Shown piece after piece: positions 34,978 to 45,219 of a DNA stretch of 64,000 nucleotides. Below the pieces are notes generated by a model. That model ran no database searches. It had not been told where the DNA came from and was given only the letters and a program-made list of their open reading frames with translations. A program made the position numbers and the translations under genes. Origin of the DNA: Thermodesulfovibrionales bacterium (lineage in GTDB: Bacteria > Nitrospirota > Thermodesulfovibrionia > Thermodesulfovibrionales > Dissulfurispiraceae); assembly GCA_020062545.1 (NCBI GenBank), contig JAGUWD010000007.1, positions 1-64,000 of the forward strand, written 5' to 3'. Positions within the stretch are counted from its first letter, which is position 1, and every line of letters starts with the position of its first letter.

Positions 34978-36706
34978 TTTTGCTTTTCATATACGCCTCG
35001 ATTGCCCTCTTTGCTATAGGTGCTGCAACAGCTCCCCCTCCGCCTCCGTGCTCTACAAAGACAGAGAGTGCTATCTCCGGATTATCAACAGGGGCGAATG
35101 CAACAAACCATGCATGATCCATAAACCTCTCTCCTGACAGCCCCTTTTTCTTGCCCACGACCTGAGCAGTCCCTGTTTTCCCGGCTATAACAGTCAGGGA
35201 TGACCTTGCACCCTGGGCAGTACCGTTAGGATCATTAACAACACCCGATAGCGCCTCTTTTATCATTTTTATGGTTTCAGGTTTTAAGTTTATTATTCCT
35301 GACGGGGACTGATCGATCTTTATTAATGACGGCTTATATATCTTTCCACCGTTGGCGAAGGTTGCTGTCATTAATGCCATCTGAATCGGAGTGGCAGTAA
35401 TATAACCCTGTCCTATGGCTGAAATAAAAGTATCGCCGAGGTACCACGGAAGGCGTTTCTTTTCTTTTTTCCATTCTGCATTTGGGATCAGACCCTTTCT
35501 TTCCTTCACAGGTATAAGTTCGATGCCGGTCTCTCTTCCAAGCCCGAAGGCGGTTGCATATTTATAGATTTTATCTATCCCGAGCCTTCTGCCCAGTTCA
35601 TAGAAATATACATCGCAGGACTCCACAATTGCCCTGTGAAAATCGACCGGGCCATGTCCTCCCTTTTTCCAGCATCCGAATGTCCATCTCCCGTAATTTA
35701 TGCCGCCGGTGCAATTGATTTTCGTGTCAGGGTTTATAATGCCTTCTTCGAGGGCTGCTATTGCCGTTATTATCTTGAACGTGGAGCCGGGAGGATACTG
35801 GCTTTGCACCGCCCTGTTGAGCATGGGCTTCTTTTTATCCTCCATAATGGCCTTCCAGTCATTGTAGGCTATTCCCATGGAGAATATGTTCGGGTTAAAG
35901 GATGGGAGGCTTTCGAGCGCAAGAATCTCCCCTGAATCGGGCTTTATTGCCACAAGTGCGCCGGCCTTTTCTCCGAATGCATCTTCAACAGCCTTCTGTA
36001 TGTTTATATCAATGCTCAGGTTAATGTCTGTACCCTTAACCGAAGGCCTTTCCTGTATCATCCTTAACTCCCTGCCAAGTGCATCTACCTCTATAATCCT
36101 CTCTCCGGGCATTCCCCTCAACTGGTTGTCGAACAATGCCTCCACTCCCCACTGGCCTATCAATGCATCCGGTGGAAAGTACCTTAACTCGGGGTTATTT
36201 AACTGGTACGCGGTTATCTTTCCGAGATAACCGATTATGTGCGCTCCAACCTTGCCGAAGAGATACTCCCTTCCTACATCTGTCTCAACAAAGAGTCCCG
36301 GAAAATCAGACCGTCTTGCCTCAATGCGGGCTATCTCCCCAAAGCTCAGCCCCTGTTTAAGCTTTACAGGAACAAAAGGGCTGTTGTCCTTTTTGTTTAG
36401 CTTTTCTTCGACCTCTTTTTTGGTCAAACCGAGGAGTGCAGCGAGCGAACCTGTGTCTATGCCCCTGAAATTGTCGGTGGTTATGGAAACGCTGAAGAAC
36501 GGGATATTTTTCACCAGTGGTGTTCCGTTTCTGTCGTATATAATACCCCTCGGCGCAGGTGTCTTTAGTATTCTCAGTCTGTTGTCCTCGGACAGTCTTT
36601 TATATTTGTCTCCGTCAAGTATCTGAAGCTGCCAGAGGCGGAAACATAAGATCAACAGTATCCCGATGATGATGTAAGAACCTAATTGTATTCTCTTCAG
36701 AATCAT
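34946..36706 (-). CDS. mrdA: Penicillin-binding protein 2 (elongation transpeptidase)
   Basis: A 586-aa class B PBP with one N-terminal transmembrane segment (residues about 8-28), a pedestal domain with ILKTPAPRGIIYDRNG, and the transpeptidase domain. Catalytic motifs are PGSTFKI (SxxK), SCDVYF (SxD/N) and AGKTGTAQ (KTG). It crosslinks peptidoglycan during lateral growth with RodA and MreBCD. Its C-terminal tail NGQEAIGKRQ is encoded by the short-period repeat at 34904-34977, beyond the folded domain. Confidence 0.96.
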   Translation of the reverse strand: MILKRIQLGSYIIIGILLILCFRLWQLQILDGDKYKRLSEDNRLRILKTPAPRGIIYDRNGTPLVKNIPFFSVSITTDNFRGIDTGSLAALLGLTKKEVEEKLNKKDNSPFVPVKLKQGLSFGEIARIEARRSDFPGLFVETDVGREYLFGKVGAHIIGYLGKITAYQLNNPELRYFPPDALIGQWGVEALFDNQLRGMPGERIIEVDALGRELRMIQERPSVKGTDINLSIDINIQKAVEDAFGEKAGALVAIKPDSGEILALESLPSFNPNIFSMGIAYNDWKAIMEDKKKPMLNRAVQSQYPPGSTFKIITAIAALEEGIINPDTKINCTGGINYGRWTFGCWKKGGHGPVDFHRAIVESCDVYFYELGRRLGIDKIYKYATAFGLGRETGIELIPVKERKGLIPNAEWKKEKKRLPWYLGDTFISAIGQGYITATPIQMALMTATFANGGKIYKPSLIKIDQSPSGIINLKPETIKMIKEALSGVVNDPNGTAQGARSSLTVIAGKTGTAQVVGKKKGLSGERFMDHAWFVAFAPVDNPEIALSVFVEHGGGGGAVAAPIAKRAIEAYMKSKNGQEAIGKRQ

Positions 36707-36707
36707 A

Positions 36708-37214
36708 TCAATCCGTCAGCCGGAATTTGCTCGGCTTCAATATTATACCAAATGGTATGTTGACAACTGTTTGTATTAAGATTGTCTGCAATGCATCGAG
36801 GATGCTTATGTTTATACTGGTAAAGATAATCCGGGAGCCTGCAACCAAAACTCCATCGAGCATTGTAAAGACGACAATGGTTATCACACCCAAAAGGGGT
36901 GTCCATTTAAAGACGACCTCGGTAAAGACCACTATAGTCAGAAAACCGGTTAAGCCCTTGCTGAAAAAATTAGGGCCTATGATCGAACCCGATAGGATGT
37001 CTTCCAGTAGGCCGACAAAGGCGCCGAAGACCATGCTCTTTATCTCTGACCTGCTTCCGAAATAAACATCCGCCTTGTGGCTTCGAGGAAGGCTCCTCAG
37101 GCTGAAGAAATAAACGAGTACAATCGAGAGGCTTAACGGTCTGTGGAAAATGGAAAGCTGCGTCTGTATGAGGAAGGTTAGAAAAATAAAAAGTGCCCAC
37201 TTTGCATAGTTCAT
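36708..37214 (-). CDS. mreD: Rod shape-determining protein MreD
   Basis: A 168-aa integral membrane protein with about five hydrophobic segments. Little sequence is conserved in this family, but GAFVGLLEDILSGSIIGPNFFSKGLTG is a recognisable MreD core and the place between mreC and mrdA is diagnostic. It links MreBC to the PBP2-RodA machine. Confidence 0.9.
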   Translation of the reverse strand: MNYAKWALFIFLTFLIQTQLSIFHRPLSLSIVLVYFFSLRSLPRSHKADVYFGSRSEIKSMVFGAFVGLLEDILSGSIIGPNFFSKGLTGFLTIVVFTEVVFKWTPLLGVITIVVFTMLDGVLVAGSRIIFTSINISILDALQTILIQTVVNIPFGIILKPSKFRLTD

Positions 37215-37216
37215 AA

Positions 37217-37992
37217 TTACTTGCCGAGAATAACTACCTCTTCTATTTTTGCATCGGACTGAAACGGTAAGACCTTTATATCCTGGAAAAATTCGATCCC
37301 TTCTTTTCTGACACTGCTCACGACGCCAACGAGCAACCCCGGAGGGAAAATGCCATCGAGCCCGGAGGTAACCGCCACTTCACCCTTTTCCACACCCTCT
37401 TCCGGCGGTATATATTTGAGGATGCAGTACCGGTGGCCTGTACCGGATATAACTCCTTCGTGTCTGCTGTTCTGAAGCCTGACGGCAACAGAAAAGTTCG
37501 GGTCTTTCAGGAGCAATACCTCCGAAAAATTATCCTTTACCGAGTATATCTTGCCCACCAGGCCTTTTGGCGTAATAACAGACATATCCTTTTTAATGCC
37601 GCTATTTTTACCCTTATCGAGGATCATGGTATGCAGCAACCTGTCATAACCACGCGCTATCACCTTTGCAGTGGTTACATAATCGGGAAGGTGCTCTTTT
37701 AAAGACAGAAGTTCCTTGAGCCTCTTGTTCTCCTGAACTATCTCTGCATATCGCTGTTTCTCGGTGAGGGCGGCAGTAAGTTCCTTTCTGAGCCTTTTGT
37801 TCTCTTCAAATGTGCCCCAGAGTTCACGGAATGTCATGGTAACATTTAGAGTGAAATTGTTAAAGACGTCGTATGGGTATGATAAAATCCTGAAGAGCGC
37901 AGAAGGCCTTCTGTTGTGATGGTATGTTATCAGCATAAGGGCAATCAGAGAAAGCAAGAACAGGATGATGATTCTCTTTTTGCCTTTTGACA

Positions 37993-37993
<1 letters not shown>
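37217..37993 (-). CDS. mreC: Rod shape-determining protein MreC
   Basis: A 258-aa periplasmic scaffold protein with an N-terminal membrane anchor (residues about 8-25), a coiled coil around LRKELTAALTEKQRYAEIVQ, and a beta-rich C-terminal domain with VITPKGLVGKIYSV and GLDGIFPPGLLVGVVSSV. It stimulates PBP2. It abuts mreB directly (shared base) and precedes mreD by 2 bases. Confidence 0.95.
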
Positions 37994-39024
<1,031 letters not shown>

Positions 39025-39034
39025 TTAAACCCTC

Positions 39035-39439
39035 CTATCCCTCAATTACCTTTGTATTCGCTATATCGTCTCCAAGTCTCATGCCGTCCTTGTTTCCCAG
39101 CATCAGGAGAAATTCCAATGCTAAAATAACAACAACAAACAACCACCCGACTAAGGGAATCTTGTAAAGCAGGAGCGCTGCTGTCAGTATTGCGTTTCTC
39201 AGCACAGAGTCCCTGAAAGTTCCCGAACTGCCGGTGGAAAGGGATATTACCCTCAATCGCAATATCTTCTTCCCAATGCTCCTGCCGTCAAAAAGGCCGT
39301 CACTAATGAGAAGATAAACGAGACCGGCGAGATACCCTACCTGAGGTATGGTTTTGGCTGCTGCGGCTATAATAATAAAATCCAGCGTTTTAGCTATAAC
39401 CCTTAGCAGCAAGCTTGCCTTTGTACTCTCCTCAGGCAT
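39035..39439 (-). CDS. RDD family membrane protein
   Basis: A 134-aa protein with three hydrophobic segments. The RDD family signature is present as RVIAKTLDFIIIAAAA (R and D) and the later ISDGLFDGRSIGKKILRLRVI. Function unknown; some relatives are Na+/H+ antiporters or membrane organisers. It lies just upstream of mreB and probably shares its promoter region, which is divergent from the Ig/AMIN gene. Confidence 0.85.
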   Translation of the reverse strand: MPEESTKASLLLRVIAKTLDFIIIAAAAKTIPQVGYLAGLVYLLISDGLFDGRSIGKKILRLRVISLSTGSSGTFRDSVLRNAILTAALLLYKIPLVGWLFVVVILALEFLLMLGNKDGMRLGDDIANTKVIEG

Positions 39440-39642
39440 CGTTAATACTATCAGATGGCCATTCTTTTTTTCAAGGACGACTTCGTTCCCCCTTATGTAG
39501 AGGAGTGGTAAATTTTATTTTAATATGCTACTATACGCAAAAATGCAATATACACTAAAAATAGTATATATTTACAGATGTTTATGATATACTTTTTGTT
39601 AATAAACTTAAAATAAATTTATCCTTTTACAGGGGGTTCTAT

Positions 39643-41418
39643 ATGACAAAAAGCGGTGTGAGGTTTCTCATTTTTCTGCAATTGATTATAGCCATAATAG
39701 CAGCAGTTCCTTCACTCGTGCATTCCGGCGAGATCATTATAAAGCCAGGAAAATTCGACCACTTCAATATCTCAATGCCAGACAGGATAGTTGCCGGAGA
39801 AGAGGTCTCCATAAGATTGCAGGCAGTGGATGCCTTTAATAACATTATCACTAATTTCGGAGAGACCGGAAAGGAGTTCCATGCAACGGTTTCCGGCTCT
39901 GCCTCGATAAACCCTGCAACCTTTAAATCAACCTCCTTTATAAACGGAACTTTAACGATAAACATTTTGGATAAGGTCGCCGAGACCATTAACCTTTCTA
40001 TAAAGGAGAGCGGTATCCCCATCCCTCTTCTGTCAAAAGATTTGACCATAACCCCCAGCAAACTCAATTCTTTTGTGATAAAAGGACCGAGAACAGCCCA
40101 TGCAGGTGAAAAATTCGATGTAAAGATCATTGCAAAGGACTCCTTTGGGAACACTGTTTCAGAGCCGATTTTCGGGAAGAATATGAATCTTATATTCAAG
40201 GGCAATGCCGAACCCAGGATCGATATGCCTGCAATCCCTGACTTCAAAAATGGTATATGCTATGTCTCACTTATATCACAAAAGGCAGGTACTGCAATAG
40301 TCGAGGCAAAGGATTTAATCACGGGGAGTTCTGGGACAAGCGAAAAAATCGAAATAATCAACGGTCCTGTGAATTCATTCAGAGTCTTCGTTCCCAAAGA
40401 AGTTATTGCAGGCGAGCCCTTTGAAGTGTCCGTAGTCGCCGTTGACCGTTTTGGCAATGTCGTATCAAATTATTCTACAACAGGGAGCGGTGTGATAATA
40501 ACTTCATCCGGCAAATTTAAACCATTCCCTTCCTCGTTACCGGCGTATGAATTCATAAACGGGCAGGCAAAATTTGATCTCAGATACGATGCTGCCGAAG
40601 ATATATCCATAATCATCACAGAAATGGGGAAGATCCAAAAAGGCATGAGCGAGGGCATAAAGGTGGTTTCGCCGATACCAGAGAGGTATGAAATTACGAC
40701 CCCTGATTCTGCAGTTGCAGGGCAGAAGTTCAAGATAAAGATAACAGTCTACAACCAACTCGGGCATGTAATCAGGAATTACAATATAGTCGGACCTGAT
40801 GTCCAGCTTTCTACAACAGGTACAGGAACACTTATGCCTAACAGGATACCCGCATCCGAGTTCGTGAATGGCACAGCAGTCGTTGAGGTTCAATACAACA
40901 AGTCTGAATCTTTTGCAATTACTGCCGGTCCTGTAAAACCTGCAGTGGCTGTAAAGAAACCTGCTACAGCACCAGCTAAACATCTGGCAAAGGCAGCGCC
41001 ACCTGCAAAGGAGCTAAAGGAGTCGAAGAAGCAGAAGAAGGCAAAAGAAGAAAAAAAGGATAAAGAGAAGGAGAAAAAAGTAGAGGCAAAGGCCATTGAG
41101 ATTACAAATGTATCTCTTGTTGAGCCAAAGAAGAAGTCCACCATCTCGATACACATCCCGAATCTCAATACAGCCGTAAAATACAGCGCATCTTCAGAAA
41201 CAATCGAGGGCAAAAAATGGATTGTTGTCAGGATAAAGCCGGCAGTGAGCAAAATAGAAAAGGCCGTGAAGTTCGAATCATCCTTTGTCGGCAATGTTGT
41301 GGTAGAGGAAGACAAGAAGGAAAAAGGTGCTGTGCTCGTTAAGATCGAACAACTAAAGCCCACAAAGTTTCATGTAACAAAGGGGAAAAACTCCCTTACC
41401 GTTATTTTGAAACACTGA
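39643..41418 (+). CDS. Exported protein with four Ig-like repeats and a C-terminal AMIN-like domain
   Basis: A 591-aa protein. Residues 1-28 are a Sec signal peptide. Four homologous beta-sandwich repeats follow at about 38-138, 141-240, 244-343 and 347-430, each opening with a phrase like FRVFVPKEVIAGEPFEVSVV and containing (A/V)xDxFGNxV. A Pro/Ala then Lys/Glu-rich linker covers about 431-484. The last 105 residues (ITNVSLVEPKKKSTISIHIP and onward) resemble an AMIN domain, which binds peptidoglycan in PilQ and AmiC. I infer an envelope scaffold role. AGGGGG lies 8 bases before the ATG and a TATACT -10 is at 39588-39593. Confidence 0.75.
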   Translation: MTKSGVRFLIFLQLIIAIIAAVPSLVHSGEIIIKPGKFDHFNISMPDRIVAGEEVSIRLQAVDAFNNIITNFGETGKEFHATVSGSASINPATFKSTSFINGTLTINILDKVAETINLSIKESGIPIPLLSKDLTITPSKLNSFVIKGPRTAHAGEKFDVKIIAKDSFGNTVSEPIFGKNMNLIFKGNAEPRIDMPAIPDFKNGICYVSLISQKAGTAIVEAKDLITGSSGTSEKIEIINGPVNSFRVFVPKEVIAGEPFEVSVVAVDRFGNVVSNYSTTGSGVIITSSGKFKPFPSSLPAYEFINGQAKFDLRYDAAEDISIIITEMGKIQKGMSEGIKVVSPIPERYEITTPDSAVAGQKFKIKITVYNQLGHVIRNYNIVGPDVQLSTTGTGTLMPNRIPASEFVNGTAVVEVQYNKSESFAITAGPVKPAVAVKKPATAPAKHLAKAAPPAKELKESKKQKKAKEEKKDKEKEKKVEAKAIEITNVSLVEPKKKSTISIHIPNLNTAVKYSASSETIEGKKWIVVRIKPAVSKIEKAVKFESSFVGNVVVEEDKKEKGAVLVKIEQLKPTKFHVTKGKNSLTVILKH

Positions 41419-41423
41419 CAAAT

Positions 41424-41502
41424 AAGGTAAAGGTAGAGGTAAAGGTAAAATAGAGGAAAGGGTTAAGCAAAGGCCTTTCTTTACCTTTGCCTTTACCTTT
41501 TT
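41424..41502. repeat. Short-period (6 bp) inverted repeat, probable terminator
   Basis: AGGTAA, AGGTAG, AGGTAA, AGGTAA on the left are complementary to TTACCT, TTGCCT, TTACCT on the right, followed by TTTTT. It starts right after the Ig/AMIN gene and ends about 13 bases before ftsY. Confidence 0.65.
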
Positions 41503-41514
41503 ACTGTCTTAATT

Positions 41515-42420
41515 ATGGGATTCTTAGACAAACTAAAATCAGGCCTTACAAAGACAAAGAAGAATATTGTCGAGAGGGTTGAGTCAATACTCCTGAGCAG
41601 GAGTATTGACGATTCAGCCATTGAAGACATCGAAGAAGTGCTTATCACATCGGATGTTGGAGCAGAGGCTACAGATGAGATAGTAAGCCTTCTTAGAGAA
41701 AAAGTAAAATCTGGTGAAGTGAAGAACCCAGATGATGTAAAGTCCTGTTTAAAAAACGAAATGGCTCTATTGCTCGGCAAATCCCAGCCACTTGTAACCT
41801 TCGGAGAAAAGCCATTTGTAATCCTTACAGTTGGCGTCAACGGCGTGGGCAAAACCACGACCATAGGCAAGCTTGCATCGAGATTCGTATCTGAAGGAAA
41901 TACTGTAATCCTTGCTGCTGCGGATACATTCAGGGCTGCTGCAATAGAACAACTCGAAATATGGGCGAAGCGCTCAGGAGCGGATATAATCAAGCACCAG
42001 AGCGGCTCTGACCCTGCTGCCGTTGCCTTTGATGCTGTGGAGGCTGCAAAGGCGAGGGGAATCGATATAGTCATCATTGATACAGCAGGAAGGCTCCACA
42101 CAAAGAGCCACCTTATGGATGAACTTAAAAAGATTAACCGTGTCATCAAAAAATCCATACCCGATGCACCGCAGGAGATTCTTCTTATAGTTGATGCAAC
42201 AACAGGTCAAAATGCCTTGAGGCAGGCGCAGATATTCAACGAGGCAATAGGCATAACAGGCATTGCCCTTACAAAACTCGATGGCACTGCAAAGGGCGGG
42301 ATTATCTTTGCTATAAAGAAAGAGCTTGGCATACCTGTAAGGCTTATCGGCATAGGCGAGGGAGTTGACGACCTCAAAGATTTCGATCCCGAGGATTTTG
42401 TTACTGCCCTGTTTGAGTAA
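41515..42420 (+). CDS. ftsY: Signal recognition particle receptor FtsY
   Basis: A 301-aa SRP GTPase without the long acidic N-terminal domain, so NG-type only. G motifs: GVNGVGKTTTIGKLA, DTFRAAAIEQLEIW, IIDTAGRLHTKSHLM, TKLDGTAKGG and GIGEGVDDLKDF near the C-terminus. It docks ribosome-SRP complexes at the membrane. No ribosome-binding site is visible in front of the ATG, which directly follows a short-period repeat. Confidence 0.96.
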   Translation: MGFLDKLKSGLTKTKKNIVERVESILLSRSIDDSAIEDIEEVLITSDVGAEATDEIVSLLREKVKSGEVKNPDDVKSCLKNEMALLLGKSQPLVTFGEKPFVILTVGVNGVGKTTTIGKLASRFVSEGNTVILAAADTFRAAAIEQLEIWAKRSGADIIKHQSGSDPAAVAFDAVEAAKARGIDIVIIDTAGRLHTKSHLMDELKKINRVIKKSIPDAPQEILLIVDATTGQNALRQAQIFNEAIGITGIALTKLDGTAKGGIIFAIKKELGIPVRLIGIGEGVDDLKDFDPEDFVTALFE

Positions 42421-42533
42421 TAATTAGGCTCACCGTATAAATATCAAATTTAAACTTCCATATACCCCTAATTTTCACTGCCATGGTGTTGGCAATGTGG
42501 TCTGCTAAGCTTTCTTTAGGTAGGAGGTGCGGC

Positions 42534-43046
42534 ATGTTAAACAGAAGGGATATATTAAAGATTGCGGGGGCTTTTTGTGGTTTTGGCTTGACCAGCTTTT
42601 CTGCTACAGGCTTAAAAGCAAACAATGAGACAAAAGAAGAACCATTTATTTATTATTCTACAATCCATCCTGACGGCAGGATAATTATCCCGCAACTGCT
42701 CAGAAATAAAGTGAAGATGAAAGGCTACAGTAATGTATATATAGCACTGCATGTTTTTGACGACTGCATAAATATCTACTCTCAGCATGAATGGGATTGT
42801 CTGAAAGAAAAGATAAACAAAAATCTTAACGGCCCGACCAAGGGATATGCTGAGTATTTTATCGAGAGGGTCATCTCTTCTGTTCAGGGGACAAAAATAG
42901 ATAATCATGGCCGGATGTTTGTCAGTGATGAACTCAGAAATCATGTGGGTATTGGTGTTGGTGAAGACATTATAATACTGGACAGAGACCGTAAAATCGA
43001 GATCTGGAGCATGAAAAAATGGTATCCGGAAAAATTCAGGTCATGA
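42534..43046 (+). CDS. MraZ/AbrB-fold protein with a twin-arginine signal peptide
   Basis: A 170-aa protein. Residues 1-29 are MLNRRDILKIAGAFCGFGLT and a hydrophobic stretch, a Tat-type signal (NRRDILK). The rest matches the two swapped-hairpin motifs of MraZ: HPDGRIIIPQLLR (45-57) and KIDNHGRMFVSDELRNHVGI (121-140), with CINIYSQHEWDCL and KIEIWSMKKW in the MraZ positions. MraZ is normally a cytoplasmic DNA-binding regulator, so export is unexpected. GGAGG lies 6 bases before the ATG at 42534. The following WYL regulator gene starts 36 bases later. No mra/fts genes are nearby, so this is not the dcw-cluster MraZ. Confidence 0.75.
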   Translation: MLNRRDILKIAGAFCGFGLTSFSATGLKANNETKEEPFIYYSTIHPDGRIIIPQLLRNKVKMKGYSNVYIALHVFDDCINIYSQHEWDCLKEKINKNLNGPTKGYAEYFIERVISSVQGTKIDNHGRMFVSDELRNHVGIGVGEDIIILDRDRKIEIWSMKKWYPEKFRS

Positions 43047-43082
43047 AGCGGGTATATATAAAATTCAGATGGAGGGGCTGTC

Positions 43083-44009
43083 ATGTCATATAAATTCGAC
43101 TCTTTGATTATGATCCTCAATAAACTGGACAGTAAGGAAGAGGTGACGGTGCATTCCCTAATGAATGACCTCGAGATGAGCCAGAGGACTATATACCGTT
43201 ATATACAGACCTTGCAGATAGCCGGATTTCCGATTATTTATGACAGGGAAAAAGAGAGCTATGTTTTTAGCGAAGGTTATAGCTTAAGAAAGCCAAAATT
43301 GTCAGTTGAAGAAACCCTAACCCTTGCTCTTTCAAAAAAACTGCTAAAAAATTTCGGCCCTGACATAGAGAAGAGTCTTGGCAGCATAGAAGAGAAGCTT
43401 TCAGTTAAGAATGCCGACATCCCAAAGCACATTGTCCTTACTGCCGAAGAGATGCCGGCTTTTGTTGGCGCCAATCTTGGCATTATCCATCATGCAAGAA
43501 CAAACTATCAGAGGATTGAAATCGTTTACAGGGCATTGTATTCTGATGAAGAAACAGTGCGTAAGGTTGACCCTTATTATCTCTTTTTTCAAGATGGCTT
43601 CTGGCATTTAAGAGGATACTGCCATCTGAGAGAGGAGTTAAGAACATTCGCACTTGACAGGATAATATCAGTTAAAATTCTCAATGAATACTTCATCCCG
43701 CAGAATATCTCTCCTGAAGACGAGCTTTCCGGTGCATTCGGTACGATGGTCGATGGAGAGCCGGTTGAAGTAGTGCTAAGATTTGACGCTGATATTAAGC
43801 CATATGTCTTGAGAAAAAAATGGCATAAGAGCCAAAAAGAAAGAGAACTCAAGGACGGTTCCCTCGAAATGACATTTACCGTAAATGGTACCAATGGCAT
43901 AAAACCGTGGATTTATCAATGGCTGCCGCATGTGGATGTGGGTGAGCCGGAAGAATTAAAAAGGCTCGTTGATAAGGATTTAAAAGAAGCGGCAAAAAGG
44001 AACGGATGA
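43083..44009 (+). CDS. WYL-domain transcriptional regulator
   Basis: A 308-aa protein with an N-terminal winged helix-turn-helix (VHSLMNDLEMSQRTIYRYIQTLQIAGFPI) and a central WYL domain (VYRALYSDEETVRKVDPYYL, then WHLRGYCHLREELRTFALDRI) plus a WCX C-terminal extension. WYL regulators sense nucleotide or nucleic-acid ligands and often control defence or DNA-repair genes. Its stop overlaps the start of a 62-aa membrane protein as ATGA, and the MraZ-like gene is directly upstream, suggesting one three-gene transcript. Confidence 0.92.
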   Translation: MSYKFDSLIMILNKLDSKEEVTVHSLMNDLEMSQRTIYRYIQTLQIAGFPIIYDREKESYVFSEGYSLRKPKLSVEETLTLALSKKLLKNFGPDIEKSLGSIEEKLSVKNADIPKHIVLTAEEMPAFVGANLGIIHHARTNYQRIEIVYRALYSDEETVRKVDPYYLFFQDGFWHLRGYCHLREELRTFALDRIISVKILNEYFIPQNISPEDELSGAFGTMVDGEPVEVVLRFDADIKPYVLRKKWHKSQKERELKDGSLEMTFTVNGTNGIKPWIYQWLPHVDVGEPEELKRLVDKDLKEAAKRNG

Positions 44010-44194
44010 AATTAGTTTGGCTTATGCGCAATCTTGCACTTAGACAGCAAATAAAATATGAGCGTGAAAGAAGACGCTTGATTAAACTTATCCTCGTGCC
44101 TCTTGTTGTCTTGCTTGCAATAGTTATAGCTATGAACCTCGGAAGGCTGTTTAAAACTGCCTATCAGCTTTTACAGTCAGCGGTTTGTAGGTGA
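44006..44194 (+). CDS. Small single-pass membrane protein (62 aa)
   Basis: The ATG overlaps the WYL gene stop. The N-terminus is basic (QQIKYERERRRLIK), followed by one hydrophobic helix LILVPLVVLLAIVIAMNLG and a short tail. The charge pattern predicts N-in orientation. I recognise no family. It is probably translated with the WYL regulator and could anchor or signal with it, but that is inference. Confidence 0.5.
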   Translation: MKLVWLMRNLALRQQIKYERERRRLIKLILVPLVVLLAIVIAMNLGRLFKTAYQLLQSAVCR

Positions 44195-44463
44195 TGAGAT
44201 TTTTTATCTTATGTTTTATCCCGTAATAATCGAAACAGGTTTCTTCGCTGATTGAATAAGGGCAGGAAAATTTACATCAGCCAAGAGTAATAATTCAAAC
44301 TGCTTAAATAGTAAATGTGTCCAAGTTTTGACGAATCAAAGTTTTTGAGATTATCCATAATGACAAGTGACGTATCTGGCTGTACATTGAAAAGCAGTAT
44401 AATTATGCAAAAAATCAAAAGATCATTGAAAAACAGGGATGTCCAAAATGGCATCTATACAAA

Positions 44464-44967
44464 TTACAGATCTTTATTTAATACAGGTAGTCTGCCTGTG
44501 ACTCGAACATGGATAGATAACAGATACTTTTCTAATGCCAAAGCTAAAAGTGTTTTCTCAGAGACAAGTTTAATTGTATAGACAACCAGTTCTCCATCAG
44601 CAATTTGCCTTTTGATATCAGCAGGCACATCAGCATCGCTATGCCAATCATTGTATTTAAACCGTGGGGTGCACACCTCTCGCGAATTTGGTTCATATAT
44701 AAGACCCATATGCTTCCATACCCTGCCACCTAAGTCCCCTTCGCTTTTCCCGATATACCAGATATCTCTCTGACAACTTTCTATTGGGATATTCCAGTTA
44801 TCAGAGAGTGCCTCTGCATATAAATAAATACCTGTGCAGTCCCCAAAAGGTACTTTTTCTCCCTTGTGGAAATTAAAGTGCCACGGCTTACTATACTGAA
44901 CATTTGCTTCAATGCCTTGAATTTTGATGAAATTCTCAATATGGCTTCTAATATCCTTAACCTTCAT
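44464..44967 (-). CDS. GIY-YIG nuclease-like protein
   Basis: A 167-aa protein. GIYLYAEAL near residue 46 and DIWYIGKSEGDLGGRVWKHMG near residue 67 match the GIY...YIG and downstream Arg of the GIY-YIG nuclease fold. EKTLLALALEKYLLS late in the protein supplies a plausible Glu. Relatives act in mobile elements, repair or restriction. It stands alone in an accessory stretch, with no obvious ribosome site. The 269 bases on its downstream side hold nothing I can identify. Confidence 0.6.
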   Translation of the reverse strand: MKVKDIRSHIENFIKIQGIEANVQYSKPWHFNFHKGEKVPFGDCTGIYLYAEALSDNWNIPIESCQRDIWYIGKSEGDLGGRVWKHMGLIYEPNSREVCTPRFKYNDWHSDADVPADIKRQIADGELVVYTIKLVSEKTLLALALEKYLLSIHVRVTGRLPVLNKDL

Positions 44968-45153
44968 AAGTTTCTACCTATTCAATTTTGCAATTATAAC
45001 ATGAAGCTCCAAATGAAGCACAAGAGGCAGAAGAGGAGCATACAACAATTTTATCTAACTCCGGCTAATGCTTTATTTCAGTCACGGTAAATCCGCAGTG
45101 AATCATTGACAATTGAAAATTGAAAATGTCCTCAATAATAGAGCAGTCTTTAA

Positions 45154-45186
45154 GACTGCCATACTGCTGGCAGCAGGATATGTTAT
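45154..45186 (+). repeat. 33-bp direct repeat, left copy
   Basis: GACTGCCATACTGCTGGCAG and the next 13 bases recur with 5 mismatches at 46437-46469. The copy is preceded by a GCAGTCTT/AAGACTGC palindrome. The two copies bracket the 124-aa, 144-aa and pseudogene block. Confidence 0.65.
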
Positions 45187-45219
45187 TTTCTTAATAAATC
45201 TTATTTTGGATGGAAAGAC

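Noticed and set aside
44195-44463. Possible decayed gene (FYPVIIETGFFAD then a stop) after the 62-aa gene
   Set aside because: A short HicB-like phrase only, interrupted at once; no further support, so I call the stretch empty.
44315-44581. 88-codon plus-strand frame next to the GIY-YIG-like gene
   Set aside because: Half of it is antisense to a better supported gene, and it has no ribosome site or recognisable motif.
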